From contig JAVVVD010000001.1 in assembly GCA_036652795.1 (NCBI GenBank), forward strand, positions 366,098 through 430,097: 64,000 bases of DNA. The letters are read 5' to 3'. The stretch comes from JAVVVD01 sp036652795 (GTDB taxonomy: Bacteria > Bacillota > Clostridia > Christensenellales > CAG-138). Shown piece by piece: positions 35,896 to 44,255 of this stretch. The stretch's first letter is position 1, and each line of letters starts with the position of its first letter. The notes under the pieces are model-generated. The model was given only the letters and a program-made list of their open reading frames with translations, did not search any database and was not told where the DNA came from. The position numbers and the translations under genes are program-made.

Positions 35896-37068
35896 TCACT
35901 TTTTGATTATCTTGCCGCCATTTGCAACCTTGTTGAGTATTTCGGAATCATAGGCAAATGTTGATTCCCGCTTTTCGGCCATAACAGCATAAGCACACTC
36001 AACCAGTCTGTCAATAAGCTGCGGATATGTGATGCCCATCGGCTCGAAAAGATAAAACGCCAGCGAGCCTGGAATGGTGTTTATCTCGTTCACATACACA
36101 TTCTGCGTAGCATTATCTATCATATAGTCTATCCTAACAACACCCTTACACTCCAACATGCGAAATATTTCTACAGTATAATCCTGTATGCGTTTTGTAA
36201 GCGCATCGCCTATTGGCGCCGGTATCCTGCGCGCAAGGCTCTTCATACCCTTGCCGCTGCCTCTTGTGTATTTATCTTCAAATGTAAGATAGTCCTCCCA
36301 CGCTGTTGGTTGCTCGCACAGCGATGGCGTTGCATTCGCACCAAAGCCCAAACATGCGCAGTTTATTTCGGTTGGCTTATCCACACCTTTTTCAATTAAT
36401 ATCCGTCTATCATACTGCACGGCAATATCCATAGCACGTTTGAAGCTTGATTCATCCGTAGCCCGGCTTATCCCAATTGATGAACCAAGGTTAGCTGGTT
36501 TTACATACAGCGGATACCCAAGCTTATGCACCAGCTCTATTACCGTTTCAGGATGCTGCTTCCACTCGCTGCGATAGCAGTATTCACTTTCCAGCACTGG
36601 CAGTCCCATGCTTTTGAACACAGCTTTCATAACTATCTTATCCATTCCAACGGCAGATCCTGTCATGCCACAGCTGCTGTACGGTATATCCGCAAGCTCA
36701 AGCAGACCCTGCACGGTTCCATCCTCGCCATTCATTCCGTGAAGCGCAAGTATTGCGCAATCCAGCTCACATACCTTGCCACTTTTGCAAAACAACCCGC
36801 CACCCAATGCGTATAGCCCATTTTGACCCGGCACACATGGCAGGAACACACGGGTAAGCCCCTTAGCATCGGGATTAAACGTCTTATACGTATTTATATC
36901 GCGAAGTGGTTCCCCAACAAACCATTCCCCGCTGCGCGATATATATATAGGGAAAGAATCGTATTTATTTTTGTCGATATTTTCCAGTAGCTGTAGCCCC
37001 GTAACTATGGAAACATCATGCTCCGCGGCGCGGCTCCCAAATATAACTCCAAGCTTCATAACAGCCAA
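35896..37068 (-). CDS. ddl: D-alanine--D-alanine ligase
   Basis: Ddl joins two D-Ala residues for the peptidoglycan stem. This ATP-grasp enzyme shows GVIFGSRAAEHDVSIVTG at the N-terminus, ALHGMNGEDGTVQGLLEL, PVFVKPANLGSS-type sequence (YVKPANLGSSIGISR), EKGVDKPTEIN and VNEINTIPGSLAFYLFEPMG. The usual last motif is NTMPG; here it is NTIPG. At 390 residues it is longer than E. coli Ddl (306) because of an insert around residues 60-95, as in VanA-like/clostridial forms; it ends with a basic tail. The start is TTG 37068 or ATG 37059 (same GGAGG site). Confidence 0.92.
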   Translation of the reverse strand: MAVMKLGVIFGSRAAEHDVSIVTGLQLLENIDKNKYDSFPIYISRSGEWFVGEPLRDINTYKTFNPDAKGLTRVFLPCVPGQNGLYALGGGLFCKSGKVCELDCAILALHGMNGEDGTVQGLLELADIPYSSCGMTGSAVGMDKIVMKAVFKSMGLPVLESEYCYRSEWKQHPETVIELVHKLGYPLYVKPANLGSSIGISRATDESSFKRAMDIAVQYDRRILIEKGVDKPTEINCACLGFGANATPSLCEQPTAWEDYLTFEDKYTRGSGKGMKSLARRIPAPIGDALTKRIQDYTVEIFRMLECKGVVRIDYMIDNATQNVYVNEINTIPGSLAFYLFEPMGITYPQLIDRLVECAYAVMAEKRESTFAYDSEILNKVANGGKIIKK

Positions 37069-37079
37069 GTTTCCTCCAT

Positions 37080-38726
37080 TTATTCGTTATAATTATCCGG
37101 CAGGTCATTTTCAAACAGCACCACACTTCCATGCTCCGTAAAAAGTGGAAGCTTCGCAGATGCTTCGCTTAATGTGGCAGTTTGTATTATGCATTTCTCA
37201 TCGAATCCCGCTTCCAGCAACCCCGCGCGTATTGGTTGAATATGTGCCTTGCCTACCAGTATGGCTATGTCGGCGCAATCGGCCATATGCCGTCCGAATT
37301 CGCGGTTAAGTTCAGCTTCTTCTGCCCCAAGCTCTACCATGCCCGGTGTAACCACTATACGCCGCCCATCAAACAGTTTTAATATCTCCAGCGCCTCAGC
37401 AGAGCCAACCGGATTAGCGTTGAACGCATCATCTATCACGGTTACTGCGCCCTCAATCAGCTGTAATCGGTGTTCTACCGGGTTTATTTTCTTTATTCCC
37501 TCCGCTATTTGCTCCGGTGCAAGCCCCATCCTATATGCGCAGGCGGCAGCAGCCGCAATATTATCTATATTATGCTTGCCAAGCAGTCTGCTCTCACACG
37601 GAATAACCACACCATCTTGCGCTGTTAGCGTAAAGCTGCTGCCGTTTTTGTCAGCTGTAATGTTTGATACTGACATATACAGGCCACATTCGTTACCAAA
37701 CATATGTTTATCTGCAAGCGTTGTTTTCTCATACATCTGTCTGCAATATTCGTTATCCGCATTAAAGAAGCAACAGCCTTCGTCCGGCAATGCCTCTATC
37801 AGCTCATATTTGGCATTTATTATGCCCTCCATGGAGCCAAAAGTCTCAAGATGCTGCTTACCTATTGATGTTATTATTCCATATCCTGGCCTCACCAGGT
37901 CGCACAGCTCCTTAATATCGTACTTATACCGTGCGCCCATCTCCGCGATAAACACCTGATGTTCATCCTTTAGCTGCTCACGTATCACCCTCGTAACCCC
38001 CATAGGTGTATTAAAGCTACCCTGAGTAAATAGGACGTTATATTTTTCCGAAAGGATTGTGCCCAATGCATATTTAGTGCTGGTCTTTCCAAAGCTGCCC
38101 GTTATGCCGATCTTGACAATGTCCTTTCTGGAAGCAAGCTTCTTTTTCGCATCATTAAAATACCATCTTTTCACTGCCGCTTCAATTGGGTAGATCATTA
38201 TATAAGCAATCATCACAAACAGCGGAACGATGGAGCCAGGTAGATAGCGTATTACATTGGGCAGCAGATACTGCGCCCATGTAAGCGTTTCCGTATATCT
38301 GACGGCAACAAAGAAATGTGCAGTAAACAAAAATGCAAGCACGCACAGTGTTACACAAAGGCGCATTATTCTGCCCGTGAATACCAGTGGCTTCTTGGGT
38401 TTGCCACGGCGCGCTGTAAAAAACATCATAAGCAGCATACCCACGTATACCACATCGGCGCCTATATAGCATATGCTGGCGATCAGCTCATTTGTATTAA
38501 CGAAAAACACATAGCTGGCCCGCAACAAAAGCGCAATTAAGCCTACTAGTAAAAATTGCAGCATCTCTGCCCAAAAACGTTTAAATAGCCACCTGAGATA
38601 CATTTTCCCTTGGTAGCTTTCAAGCTGCAGCATATGTATGTAATATAGTGAGGCAAGCATAACACAAAGTGCCGCCACCACCTCAAAGCCTCTTTCGAAC
38701 AAAATGCCCATTAATTCAGTCTGCAT
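37080..38726 (-). CDS. MurF-type ligase with N-terminal polytopic membrane domain
   Basis: The C-terminal part from about residue 205 is a full MurF-like ligase, which adds D-Ala-D-Ala to UDP-MurNAc-tripeptide: P-loop GITGSFGKTSTKY, IAEMGARYKYDIKELCDLV, GKHNIDNIAAAAACA and DAFNANPVGSAEALEIL. The first 200 residues are unusual: about five hydrophobic segments (near 12-32, 55-75, 82-102, 118-142, 155-180). Ordinary MurF is about 450 residues and cytosolic, so this form is tethered to the membrane. It lies 11 bases before ddl, whose product is its substrate. The membrane part could recruit it to MraY/MurG; that is inference. Confidence 0.9.
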   Translation of the reverse strand: MQTELMGILFERGFEVVAALCVMLASLYYIHMLQLESYQGKMYLRWLFKRFWAEMLQFLLVGLIALLLRASYVFFVNTNELIASICYIGADVVYVGMLLMMFFTARRGKPKKPLVFTGRIMRLCVTLCVLAFLFTAHFFVAVRYTETLTWAQYLLPNVIRYLPGSIVPLFVMIAYIMIYPIEAAVKRWYFNDAKKKLASRKDIVKIGITGSFGKTSTKYALGTILSEKYNVLFTQGSFNTPMGVTRVIREQLKDEHQVFIAEMGARYKYDIKELCDLVRPGYGIITSIGKQHLETFGSMEGIINAKYELIEALPDEGCCFFNADNEYCRQMYEKTTLADKHMFGNECGLYMSVSNITADKNGSSFTLTAQDGVVIPCESRLLGKHNIDNIAAAAACAYRMGLAPEQIAEGIKKINPVEHRLQLIEGAVTVIDDAFNANPVGSAEALEILKLFDGRRIVVTPGMVELGAEEAELNREFGRHMADCADIAILVGKAHIQPIRAGLLEAGFDEKCIIQTATLSEASAKLPLFTEHGSVVLFENDLPDNYNE

Positions 38727-38742
38727 CGTTTACCCCTTCACC

Positions 38743-39498
38743 TCATAACAGAATTATCTTTATTATGGAACAAAAACGCTGATAATCATCGACATAGGAA
38801 AAGTGTCCTGCGCCGTTTATCACAGCCAAGCCGGCATTTTTTATGCGTTTTTCCATAATATGCGCCATATATAACGGCGTCTCATGGTCATCACTGCCCC
38901 AAACAAGCAGCGTTTCATTTTTGATGTTATCCAGTTTTTTCGTAAGATCCTCGTTTACCACCTTTACAAATGTGGCCCTCATCACCCCGCTGAGTGCTCG
39001 ATAATCCGCAGAGCCGGCATTTTTTTGTTTTTCGCTTAGTTTAAAGCACCTATCCAGTAATTTGCAGTGTGCTACGCGTTTGCCAAGTTTATATGTAAAA
39101 GTTTTAAAGTAGTATCCAAATCCGCGTTTGGGTCGTACGCCTGCGGCATCCACCATCACCAACTTGCCGAATATGCTCTCATTTTCCGCCGCAAGCATTA
39201 TTGTAACACGCCCGCCAAAAGAATGGCATATCACATCGCAGCCGTAGAGCCCCTGTTCCTGTATAAAGCTGCGCGTTAAAGCGGCATATTCGGTAACGCC
39301 CCACGGTTCCATCGGCTCGCAGCTTTGCCCGAAACCAGGAAAATCCAATGCCACCGCCTCACGCCCAATATGCACCACATAATTTAGTATTGGCCGCATT
39401 GCCTCTATGCTTGCGCCCCAGCCATGCAACAGCAGCACCGGCCTACCTGTGCCTGCGCGTTCGTAATTTATATCTATGCCGTTTATAGTAGTTTTCAA
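38743..39498 (-). CDS. Alpha/beta hydrolase in the cell-wall cluster
   Basis: The 251-residue protein is a classical alpha/beta hydrolase: oxyanion region LLLHGWGAS, nucleophile elbow CHSFGGR, acid in VWGSDDHETP and catalytic His in GAGHFSYVDD. No lid-specific feature identifies the substrate. The gene overlaps the GlmU-like gene by 4 bases upstream and precedes the MurF-like gene by 16, so its product is likely co-expressed with wall-precursor enzymes. An esterase or peptide-ester activity is possible; none is shown. Confidence 0.9.
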   Translation of the reverse strand: MKTTINGIDINYERAGTGRPVLLLHGWGASIEAMRPILNYVVHIGREAVALDFPGFGQSCEPMEPWGVTEYAALTRSFIQEQGLYGCDVICHSFGGRVTIMLAAENESIFGKLVMVDAAGVRPKRGFGYYFKTFTYKLGKRVAHCKLLDRCFKLSEKQKNAGSADYRALSGVMRATFVKVVNEDLTKKLDNIKNETLLVWGSDDHETPLYMAHIMEKRIKNAGLAVINGAGHFSYVDDYQRFCSIIKIILL

Positions 39499-40766
39499 GT
39501 GCGCTTCTCCGTATTTTTTTGCCGCAGCGCGCGGAATTTAGCCACCCAATCCGGCTTGGTAACCTGGCGTGTTCGTGCTATTGCCATAGCGCCATCCGGC
39601 ACATTCTGCGTTATCGTAGAGCCGGCAGCTGTATATACATCGCTGCCTATCGTTATTGGCGCCACCAGGTTTGTTTGGCATCCAAGGAACACATCATCGC
39701 CTACAATGGTGCGATGCTTTGTAAATCCATCATAATTCACAAACACGCATCCGCATCCCACATTAACGCGTTTACCTATGTCAGCATCCCCTATATAGGA
39801 TAGGTGCGGTAGCTTCGTTCGCTCGCCTACGCTGGAATTCTTCACCTCAACAAAATCGCCTATCTTGCAGTCATCCGCTATATGCGTATCCGGCCGCAGG
39901 TTTACAAACGGTCCTATCGTCACACGATCGCCCACATCCGCCTTGTTTGCCACTACGTTTTGCAGCACACAATCATTTCCTATATGCGTATCGGTAAGAC
40001 GGCTATCACCATATATTGTGCAGCGTTCACCCAGTTTGGTTTTACCCAACAGCATTACGCCCGGATACAACACGCTATCCTGCCCTATTTCCGAGTATGC
40101 ACTGATGTATGTGGACGTTGGATCTATCATTGTTACGCCGTTTTTCATATGTTGCGCATTTATGCGGCTGCGCATTATACGCTCGCATTCCCACAGTGTA
40201 TTTCTGTCCTGCACCTCAATACACTCCGCTTCACTGGCATATACATCCACAACCCGTTTGCCAGATGCTCTAATATTCTCTACCAGTTCATCTATCTTTT
40301 CTTCGCCGCCAAGCAGCATATCTTTTAGCTGCACCGCATCAATGCAGCAGGCCGCAAAAGATCTTATTGAGCCTTTCTCATTGCCGGATGCGCACACCAG
40401 CCGCGCAGCGGCACACTCTCCTACCGCAGCCACCAGGCTTCCAACGGTTTTTTCAGTGATTAGAGGCATCGCAGCACTAAGCATCAATATTAGTCCATCC
40501 GGCGCACATAACGTTGCCGCCGCTGCCATAGCATCCATTTCGCATGTGTCTGCGCTGCCGGCAATGCAGTTGGCGTTTTCGCCAAGGCATACCGCCATAT
40601 CGCCGCTTGTAATCACTGTTGGAATTGCTGATGTGTGCAAGCGAACAGCGTCCAGCACCCATTCCATCATGCTTCGACCGCAAAGCTCATGCATGGCCTT
40701 TGGCCTCGATGACTTCATAGCTGTTTCATTTCCGGTGGCTATTATAATTGCCGTTACACTTTTCAT
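39495..40766 (-). CDS. GlmU-like protein: intact acetyltransferase, degenerate uridylyltransferase domain
   Basis: The 423-residue protein has the two-domain layout of GlmU, which makes UDP-GlcNAc. The C-terminal left-handed beta-helix looks complete: GPFVNLRPDTHIADDCKIGD, the catalytic HLSYIGD motif, VNYDGFTKHRTIVGDD and GSTITQNVPDGA. The N-terminal domain has lost key residues. By alignment to E. coli the GxGTRM loop is GNETAM (Arg18 becomes Ala16), and metal-binding Asp105 is Ala99 in LSAAMPLI; the Gln-rich UTP-recognition segment is also gone. It therefore probably acetylates but does not uridylylate, or uses another substrate. First of the hydrolase-MurF-Ddl set. Confidence 0.85.
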   Translation of the reverse strand: MKSVTAIIIATGNETAMKSSRPKAMHELCGRSMMEWVLDAVRLHTSAIPTVITSGDMAVCLGENANCIAGSADTCEMDAMAAAATLCAPDGLILMLSAAMPLITEKTVGSLVAAVGECAAARLVCASGNEKGSIRSFAACCIDAVQLKDMLLGGEEKIDELVENIRASGKRVVDVYASEAECIEVQDRNTLWECERIMRSRINAQHMKNGVTMIDPTSTYISAYSEIGQDSVLYPGVMLLGKTKLGERCTIYGDSRLTDTHIGNDCVLQNVVANKADVGDRVTIGPFVNLRPDTHIADDCKIGDFVEVKNSSVGERTKLPHLSYIGDADIGKRVNVGCGCVFVNYDGFTKHRTIVGDDVFLGCQTNLVAPITIGSDVYTAAGSTITQNVPDGAMAIARTRQVTKPDWVAKFRALRQKNTEKRT

Positions 40767-40794
40767 TTTAAGTCAACAGGCCTTTCGTTTTTTG

Positions 40795-41262
40795 TTATTG
40801 CTCTTGCTCGTCTATTTCTCCCAACACGGAGGTGCAGTATGGGCAGCGCGTAGCCTTTTCATTTACTTCGCTCATGCAGAATGGGCAGATCCGTTTTTCA
40901 TCTGCTATTGGCTTTTCCTGCTCTTTAGTCTTTACCGTACGTAATTTATTAATAAGTTTTACAAACATAAATACGCAGATAGCCATCAGGAAAAAATCAA
41001 TTATATTGCTTAAAAACGCTCCATATGTAATGCATGCTGCTCCTGCTGCCTTCGCCTCCGCAAGTGATGCATACGTGTTGCCATCCAGGGCGATAAAATA
41101 TTGTTCAAAGCTTAGCGGCCCGGTTATTATGCCTATCGCGGGCATGAACACATCGTTAACAAGAGATGTTACTATTTTGCTGAAAGCGCCGCCTATCATA
41201 ACGCCAACTGCCATATCTATCACGTTGCCTTTAAAGGCAAATTCTTTAAATTGCTTCCACAT
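40795..41262 (-). CDS. mscL: Large-conductance mechanosensitive channel with C-terminal zinc ribbon
   Basis: MscL opens under membrane tension to protect cells from hypo-osmotic shock. It begins MWKQFKEFAFKGNVIDMAVG and has the pore helix GVMIGGAFSKIVTSLVNDV, both typical, with a second membrane helix at about residues 77-100. In place of the usual short helical tail the last 35 residues hold a CPFC-x10-CPYC zinc ribbon. AGGAG precedes the ATG. The long periplasmic loop (AKAAGA) is normal. Confidence 0.95.
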   Translation of the reverse strand: MWKQFKEFAFKGNVIDMAVGVMIGGAFSKIVTSLVNDVFMPAIGIITGPLSFEQYFIALDGNTYASLAEAKAAGAACITYGAFLSNIIDFFLMAICVFMFVKLINKLRTVKTKEQEKPIADEKRICPFCMSEVNEKATRCPYCTSVLGEIDEQEQ

Positions 41263-41379
41263 ACCAAATCTCCTAATAATTTATCATACCAGTGTAGTAT
41301 AACATTTAGACCCATTCCGCACAAGAACCTGCTTAAGCGGCACTACTATCCAAGTTTTCATTATTAGTATTTATATATG

Positions 41380-41426
41380 TGCATAGCTTGCACCGCCGTC
41401 ATTATGACTGCGGTGCAAGCTATGCA
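41380..41426. repeat. 47-base near-perfect palindrome between mscL and the sirtuin gene
   Basis: A 17-base perfect stem (41380-41396 with 41410-41426) with a 13-base loop that can itself pair (GTCAT/ATGAC). It lies 19 bases past the sirtuin stop on the minus strand. The flanks are A/T-rich but have no T-run, so it is a possible terminator of unusual form. Confidence 0.7.
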
Positions 41427-41444
41427 GTATTGTGTCGTTACCTA

Positions 41445-42182
41445 TCACCCGCATTCCACTGCGGCAGATAATATCTTTCCTATTGAATCATTTATAATCA
41501 GATTTGCCCTATCATCGTATGGTGTGCTGCTTTTATTTATCAGCACAAGCTTATCCCCGCTATAATAGTCTAGCAATCCCGCCGCCGGGTATACCGCAAG
41601 CGAGGTCCCTCCCACTATCATCATGTCTGCCTCCGCTATACTGCTTATCGCGCCGCTCACTGTGCGCTCATCCAACCCTTCGCCATACAGCACCACATCC
41701 GGCTTGATTATACCTCCACAATCGCACATAGGTATACCAGCCGCACGCTTTACATATTCCGCGTCATAGCTTTTTCCACACTGCATGCAGTGGTTACGAT
41801 ATATGCTGCCATGCAATTCATAGACGCTCTTGCTACCCGCTTTCTGATGTAGTCCGTCTATATTCTGTGTTATAACCGCCGTCAGCTTGCCATCCTCCTC
41901 CAACTTTGCAAGCGCTGTATGGGCTGCATTGGGGATTACATCTGTAACCAGCAGTGAATCACGATAGTATTCATAAAAGCGGGCTGTATGTTTAATGAAA
42001 AACATATGGCTAAGCAATACTTCAGGCTTTTCTCCAAAACGCTCTATTGCCTCAAAAATACCGTTCTCACTGCGAAAATCAGGTATGCCGCTCTCTGTAG
42101 ATACACCAGCCCCACCAAAGAATACGATGCTCCGTGAACGGGCCAAATACTCTTTAAGTTTTTTTATGCAATAATTATTCAT
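41445..42182 (-). CDS. Sirtuin NAD-dependent protein deacylase
   Basis: The 245-residue protein is a SIR2-family deacylase: FFGGAGVSTESGIPDFRS binds NAD, VITQNIDGLHQKAG and the catalytic His in ELHGSIYRNHC follow, and a zinc site is formed by CMQC and C-x-C of CDCGG. The last zinc pair is C-x-C instead of C-x2-C, a known variant. GGTSLAVYPAAGLL and VLINKSSTPYD complete the fold. It presumably removes acyl groups from lysines in cytosolic proteins; the acyl preference is not visible. Confidence 0.94.
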   Translation of the reverse strand: MNNYCIKKLKEYLARSRSIVFFGGAGVSTESGIPDFRSENGIFEAIERFGEKPEVLLSHMFFIKHTARFYEYYRDSLLVTDVIPNAAHTALAKLEEDGKLTAVITQNIDGLHQKAGSKSVYELHGSIYRNHCMQCGKSYDAEYVKRAAGIPMCDCGGIIKPDVVLYGEGLDERTVSGAISSIAEADMMIVGGTSLAVYPAAGLLDYYSGDKLVLINKSSTPYDDRANLIINDSIGKILSAAVECG

Positions 42183-42248
42183 ATGCTGATTCTATATCTC
42201 TATCGTTGTGCTGTAAACATAATATTATTTTATTTGATGCTTATCGGG

Positions 42249-42277
42249 TTTACTTTGCATATTATTCGACCTACAAT
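42249..42277 (+). promoter_or_regulatory. Sigma-A-type promoter of the aminotransferase gene
   Basis: TTTACT (42249-42254) and TACAAT (42272-42277) are separated by 17 bases, 44 bases before the ATG at 42322. A GGAGG ribosome site follows at 42311. Confidence 0.65.
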
Positions 42278-42321
42278 ATAGATACATACCTAGCATGTAA
42301 TAATTTATTCGGAGGAATATC

Positions 42322-43596
42322 ATGAGTTCACTTACCGCGATGTCCAAAACACAACTTAACGAGCTTTATGCCGCAACACTAAACGAATACGCAGCCTGCA
42401 AGGCAAAGAACCTAAAGCTTGACATGTCCAGAGGCAAACCCGGAACTGCGCAGCTTGACCTTTCAAATGAGCTCCTCAGCATGCCTGCTCCCGAGCAGTG
42501 CAGGGTTGACGGTATAGACGCACGCAACTACGGCACACTGGATGGTCTTCCTTCTTGCCGCGCTCTGTTTGCCGATATACTCGGTGTTAAACCTGAAGAA
42601 GTATTCATCGGCGGCAGCTCCAGCCTTACTCTGATGTACGATACGATCGCCAAAGCTTATACCCATGGTCTTCGCGATTCAGAAAAGCCTTGGGCAAAGC
42701 TTGACAAGGTAAAGTTCCTCTGCCCATCCCCAGGTTATGACAGGCACTTCCAGATCTGCCAGACATTCGGCATGGAGATGATAACCGTTCCAATGACGGA
42801 TAATGGCCCTGATATGGACGTTGTTGAGAAGCTGGTTGCCGATCCCGAGGTCAAGGGTATCTGGTGTGTTCCTAAATACTCCAACCCCTGTGGAACTCTT
42901 TTCAGCGATGCTACTGTGAGCCGTATGGCCGCGCTCAAGCCCGCCGCAAAGGACTTCGTGATCATGTGGGATAACGCATATTGTGTACACGAATTTGATG
43001 GCGACTTTGTTCCTTTCAAGGATATCCTTACCGAATGCCGCAATGCTGGCAGACCCAACATGGTGTTTGAGTTTGCTTCCACATCAAAGGTTACCTTCCC
43101 CGGCGCCGGTATTGCCTGCTTCGCGTGCAGCACTGAGAACATGGCTTACATGAAGAAGCTCATAGGCGTGCAGTCCATAAGCGCTGACAAGATCACTCAG
43201 CTCAGGCATGTGCTCTTCCTCAAGGATCGCGCGCACACCCTGCTCCATATGAAGAAGCATGCAGCTATCATGAAGCCTAAGTTTGATGTAGTCATAGATT
43301 ATCTTGATCGCGAGATTAAGCCCTTTGGTTTTGCGCACTATCTGCGTCCAATGGGAGGTTACTTTGTAAATCTCGACACCATGCCAGGCTGTGCTAAGCG
43401 CACACATGCGCTCTGCAAGGAAGCCGGTGTCGTGATGACAAATGCTGGCGCAACTTATCCGTATGGTATCGATCCTGAGGACAAGAACCTGCGTATCGCC
43501 CCAAGCCTTCCCCCGATAGAGGAGCTTACTGCCGCCATGGAAGTTATGTGCGTTTGCATCAAGCTTGCCGCCATCGAAAAGGTACTTGGTAAATAA
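42322..43596 (+). CDS. PLP-dependent class I aminotransferase (MocR-type domain, aspartate-like)
   Basis: The 424-residue protein is a fold-type I aminotransferase: SRGKPGTAQLDLSNELL, GTLDGLPSCRALFADILG, IGGSSSLTLMYDTIAKAY, CPSPGYDRHF, VPKYSNPCGTLFSD, WDNAYCVHEFDGD and the PLP lysine in ASTSKVTFPGAG. This belongs to the Aminotran_MocR (PF12897) type, several members of which act as aspartate aminotransferases; the substrate remains inferred. It has its own promoter and terminator. Codon use stands out, with about 30 AAG against 6 AAA for Lys and many C-ending codons, as expected for high expression. Confidence 0.92.
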   Translation: MSSLTAMSKTQLNELYAATLNEYAACKAKNLKLDMSRGKPGTAQLDLSNELLSMPAPEQCRVDGIDARNYGTLDGLPSCRALFADILGVKPEEVFIGGSSSLTLMYDTIAKAYTHGLRDSEKPWAKLDKVKFLCPSPGYDRHFQICQTFGMEMITVPMTDNGPDMDVVEKLVADPEVKGIWCVPKYSNPCGTLFSDATVSRMAALKPAAKDFVIMWDNAYCVHEFDGDFVPFKDILTECRNAGRPNMVFEFASTSKVTFPGAGIACFACSTENMAYMKKLIGVQSISADKITQLRHVLFLKDRAHTLLHMKKHAAIMKPKFDVVIDYLDREIKPFGFAHYLRPMGGYFVNLDTMPGCAKRTHALCKEAGVVMTNAGATYPYGIDPEDKNLRIAPSLPPIEELTAAMEVMCVCIKLAAIEKVLGK

Positions 43597-43617
43597 GATT
43601 TAACAAACAAACAAACA

Positions 43618-43653
43618 AACAACAGCGGATCAATCTTGATCCGCTGTTGTTTT
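43618..43653 (+). terminator. Strong terminator between convergent genes
   Basis: A 16-base perfect stem AACAACAGCGGATCAA/TTGATCCGCTGTTGTT is followed by TTTT on the plus strand and by a TTTG-repeat run on the minus strand (a short AAAC repeat at 43600-43620 on plus), so it can end both the aminotransferase and the bofA-like transcripts. Confidence 0.88.
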
Positions 43654-43698
43654 ATTGCATTGCGCACAAAACATATTGCTTGGCTTATATCGTATAAA

Positions 43699-43959
43699 TC
43701 ATATCAGCTTAAGTATAATCAACACTATCGCCCCAGGCACCCCAAACACGCCGGTTATCAACGCATTTAGCGGTGTTATATCAAGTGTGAAGTTGAAAAA
43801 TCCGCCAATAAGATTTACCACTATTAGTATTACTGCGCCTATAAGCGCATTTATCAGCAGTTTCCAAAATACCTTTAATGTAAAGCCAAATATTTTGAAT
43901 ATTACCCAGATCAAAAATAAGCCTACAGCGAAAGCAATCACAGAAGAAAGAATACCCAA
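43699..43959 (-). CDS. bofA: BofA-family pro-sigma-K processing inhibitor-like protein
   Basis: The 86-residue protein has the BofA pattern: a hydrophobic N-terminal segment, then LLINALIGAVILIVVNLIGG and the C-terminal PLNALITGVFGVPGAIVLI. In Bacillus BofA holds SpoIVFB inactive until SpoIVB acts. The start is taken as TTG at 43959, 7 bases after a G-run; TTG 43974 lacks a site. DUF2508 (yaaL-like) lies directly upstream, the same pair as yaaL-bofA in Bacillus. SpoIVB is also in this window; SpoIVFB is not. Confidence 0.9.
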   Translation of the reverse strand: MGILSSVIAFAVGLFLIWVIFKIFGFTLKVFWKLLINALIGAVILIVVNLIGGFFNFTLDITPLNALITGVFGVPGAIVLIILKLI

Positions 43960-43991
43960 TTTACTACCCCCCAATTATTTATCGATGAAGT

Positions 43992-44201
43992 CTATCTTTC
44001 CATAGCTGCATGTTTAAGCAAAAACATGTATTTGCGACGCGCAGCCTCCATCTCATATATAGCAAAGTCAACCAGTTCTGGTTCCTTCACGTTTTCAAAA
44101 TAGCGTACCGCATCCTTCCATTGTGTAAGGGCGCAGTTCACAACCTGCATATTGCCGCTGCTTTGCGGCATAACGTTAATGATTTGACGTTCATGTATCA
44201 T
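43992..44201 (-). CDS. DUF2508 family protein (YaaL-like)
   Basis: The 69-residue protein is a small helical, mostly soluble protein whose C-terminal half (LVDFAIYEMEAARRKYMFLL) matches the DUF2508/YaaL family. Function is unknown. The ATG at 44201 has GGAGG 5 bases upstream. It precedes the bofA-like gene by 32 bases, as yaaL precedes bofA. The recR gene that usually lies upstream is not here. Confidence 0.82.
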   Translation of the reverse strand: MIHERQIINVMPQSSGNMQVVNCALTQWKDAVRYFENVKEPELVDFAIYEMEAARRKYMFLLKHAAMER

Positions 44202-44255
44202 ATAAACCTCCATAGTCATAGTAATATACTATGGAGTATTGCCAATACACGCGCT

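Noticed and set aside
43600..43620. Short AAAC tandem repeat as a possible phase-variation tract
   Set aside because: It lies after the aminotransferase stop and serves as the T-rich tail of the terminator on the other strand; no gene frame or promoter spacing depends on it.
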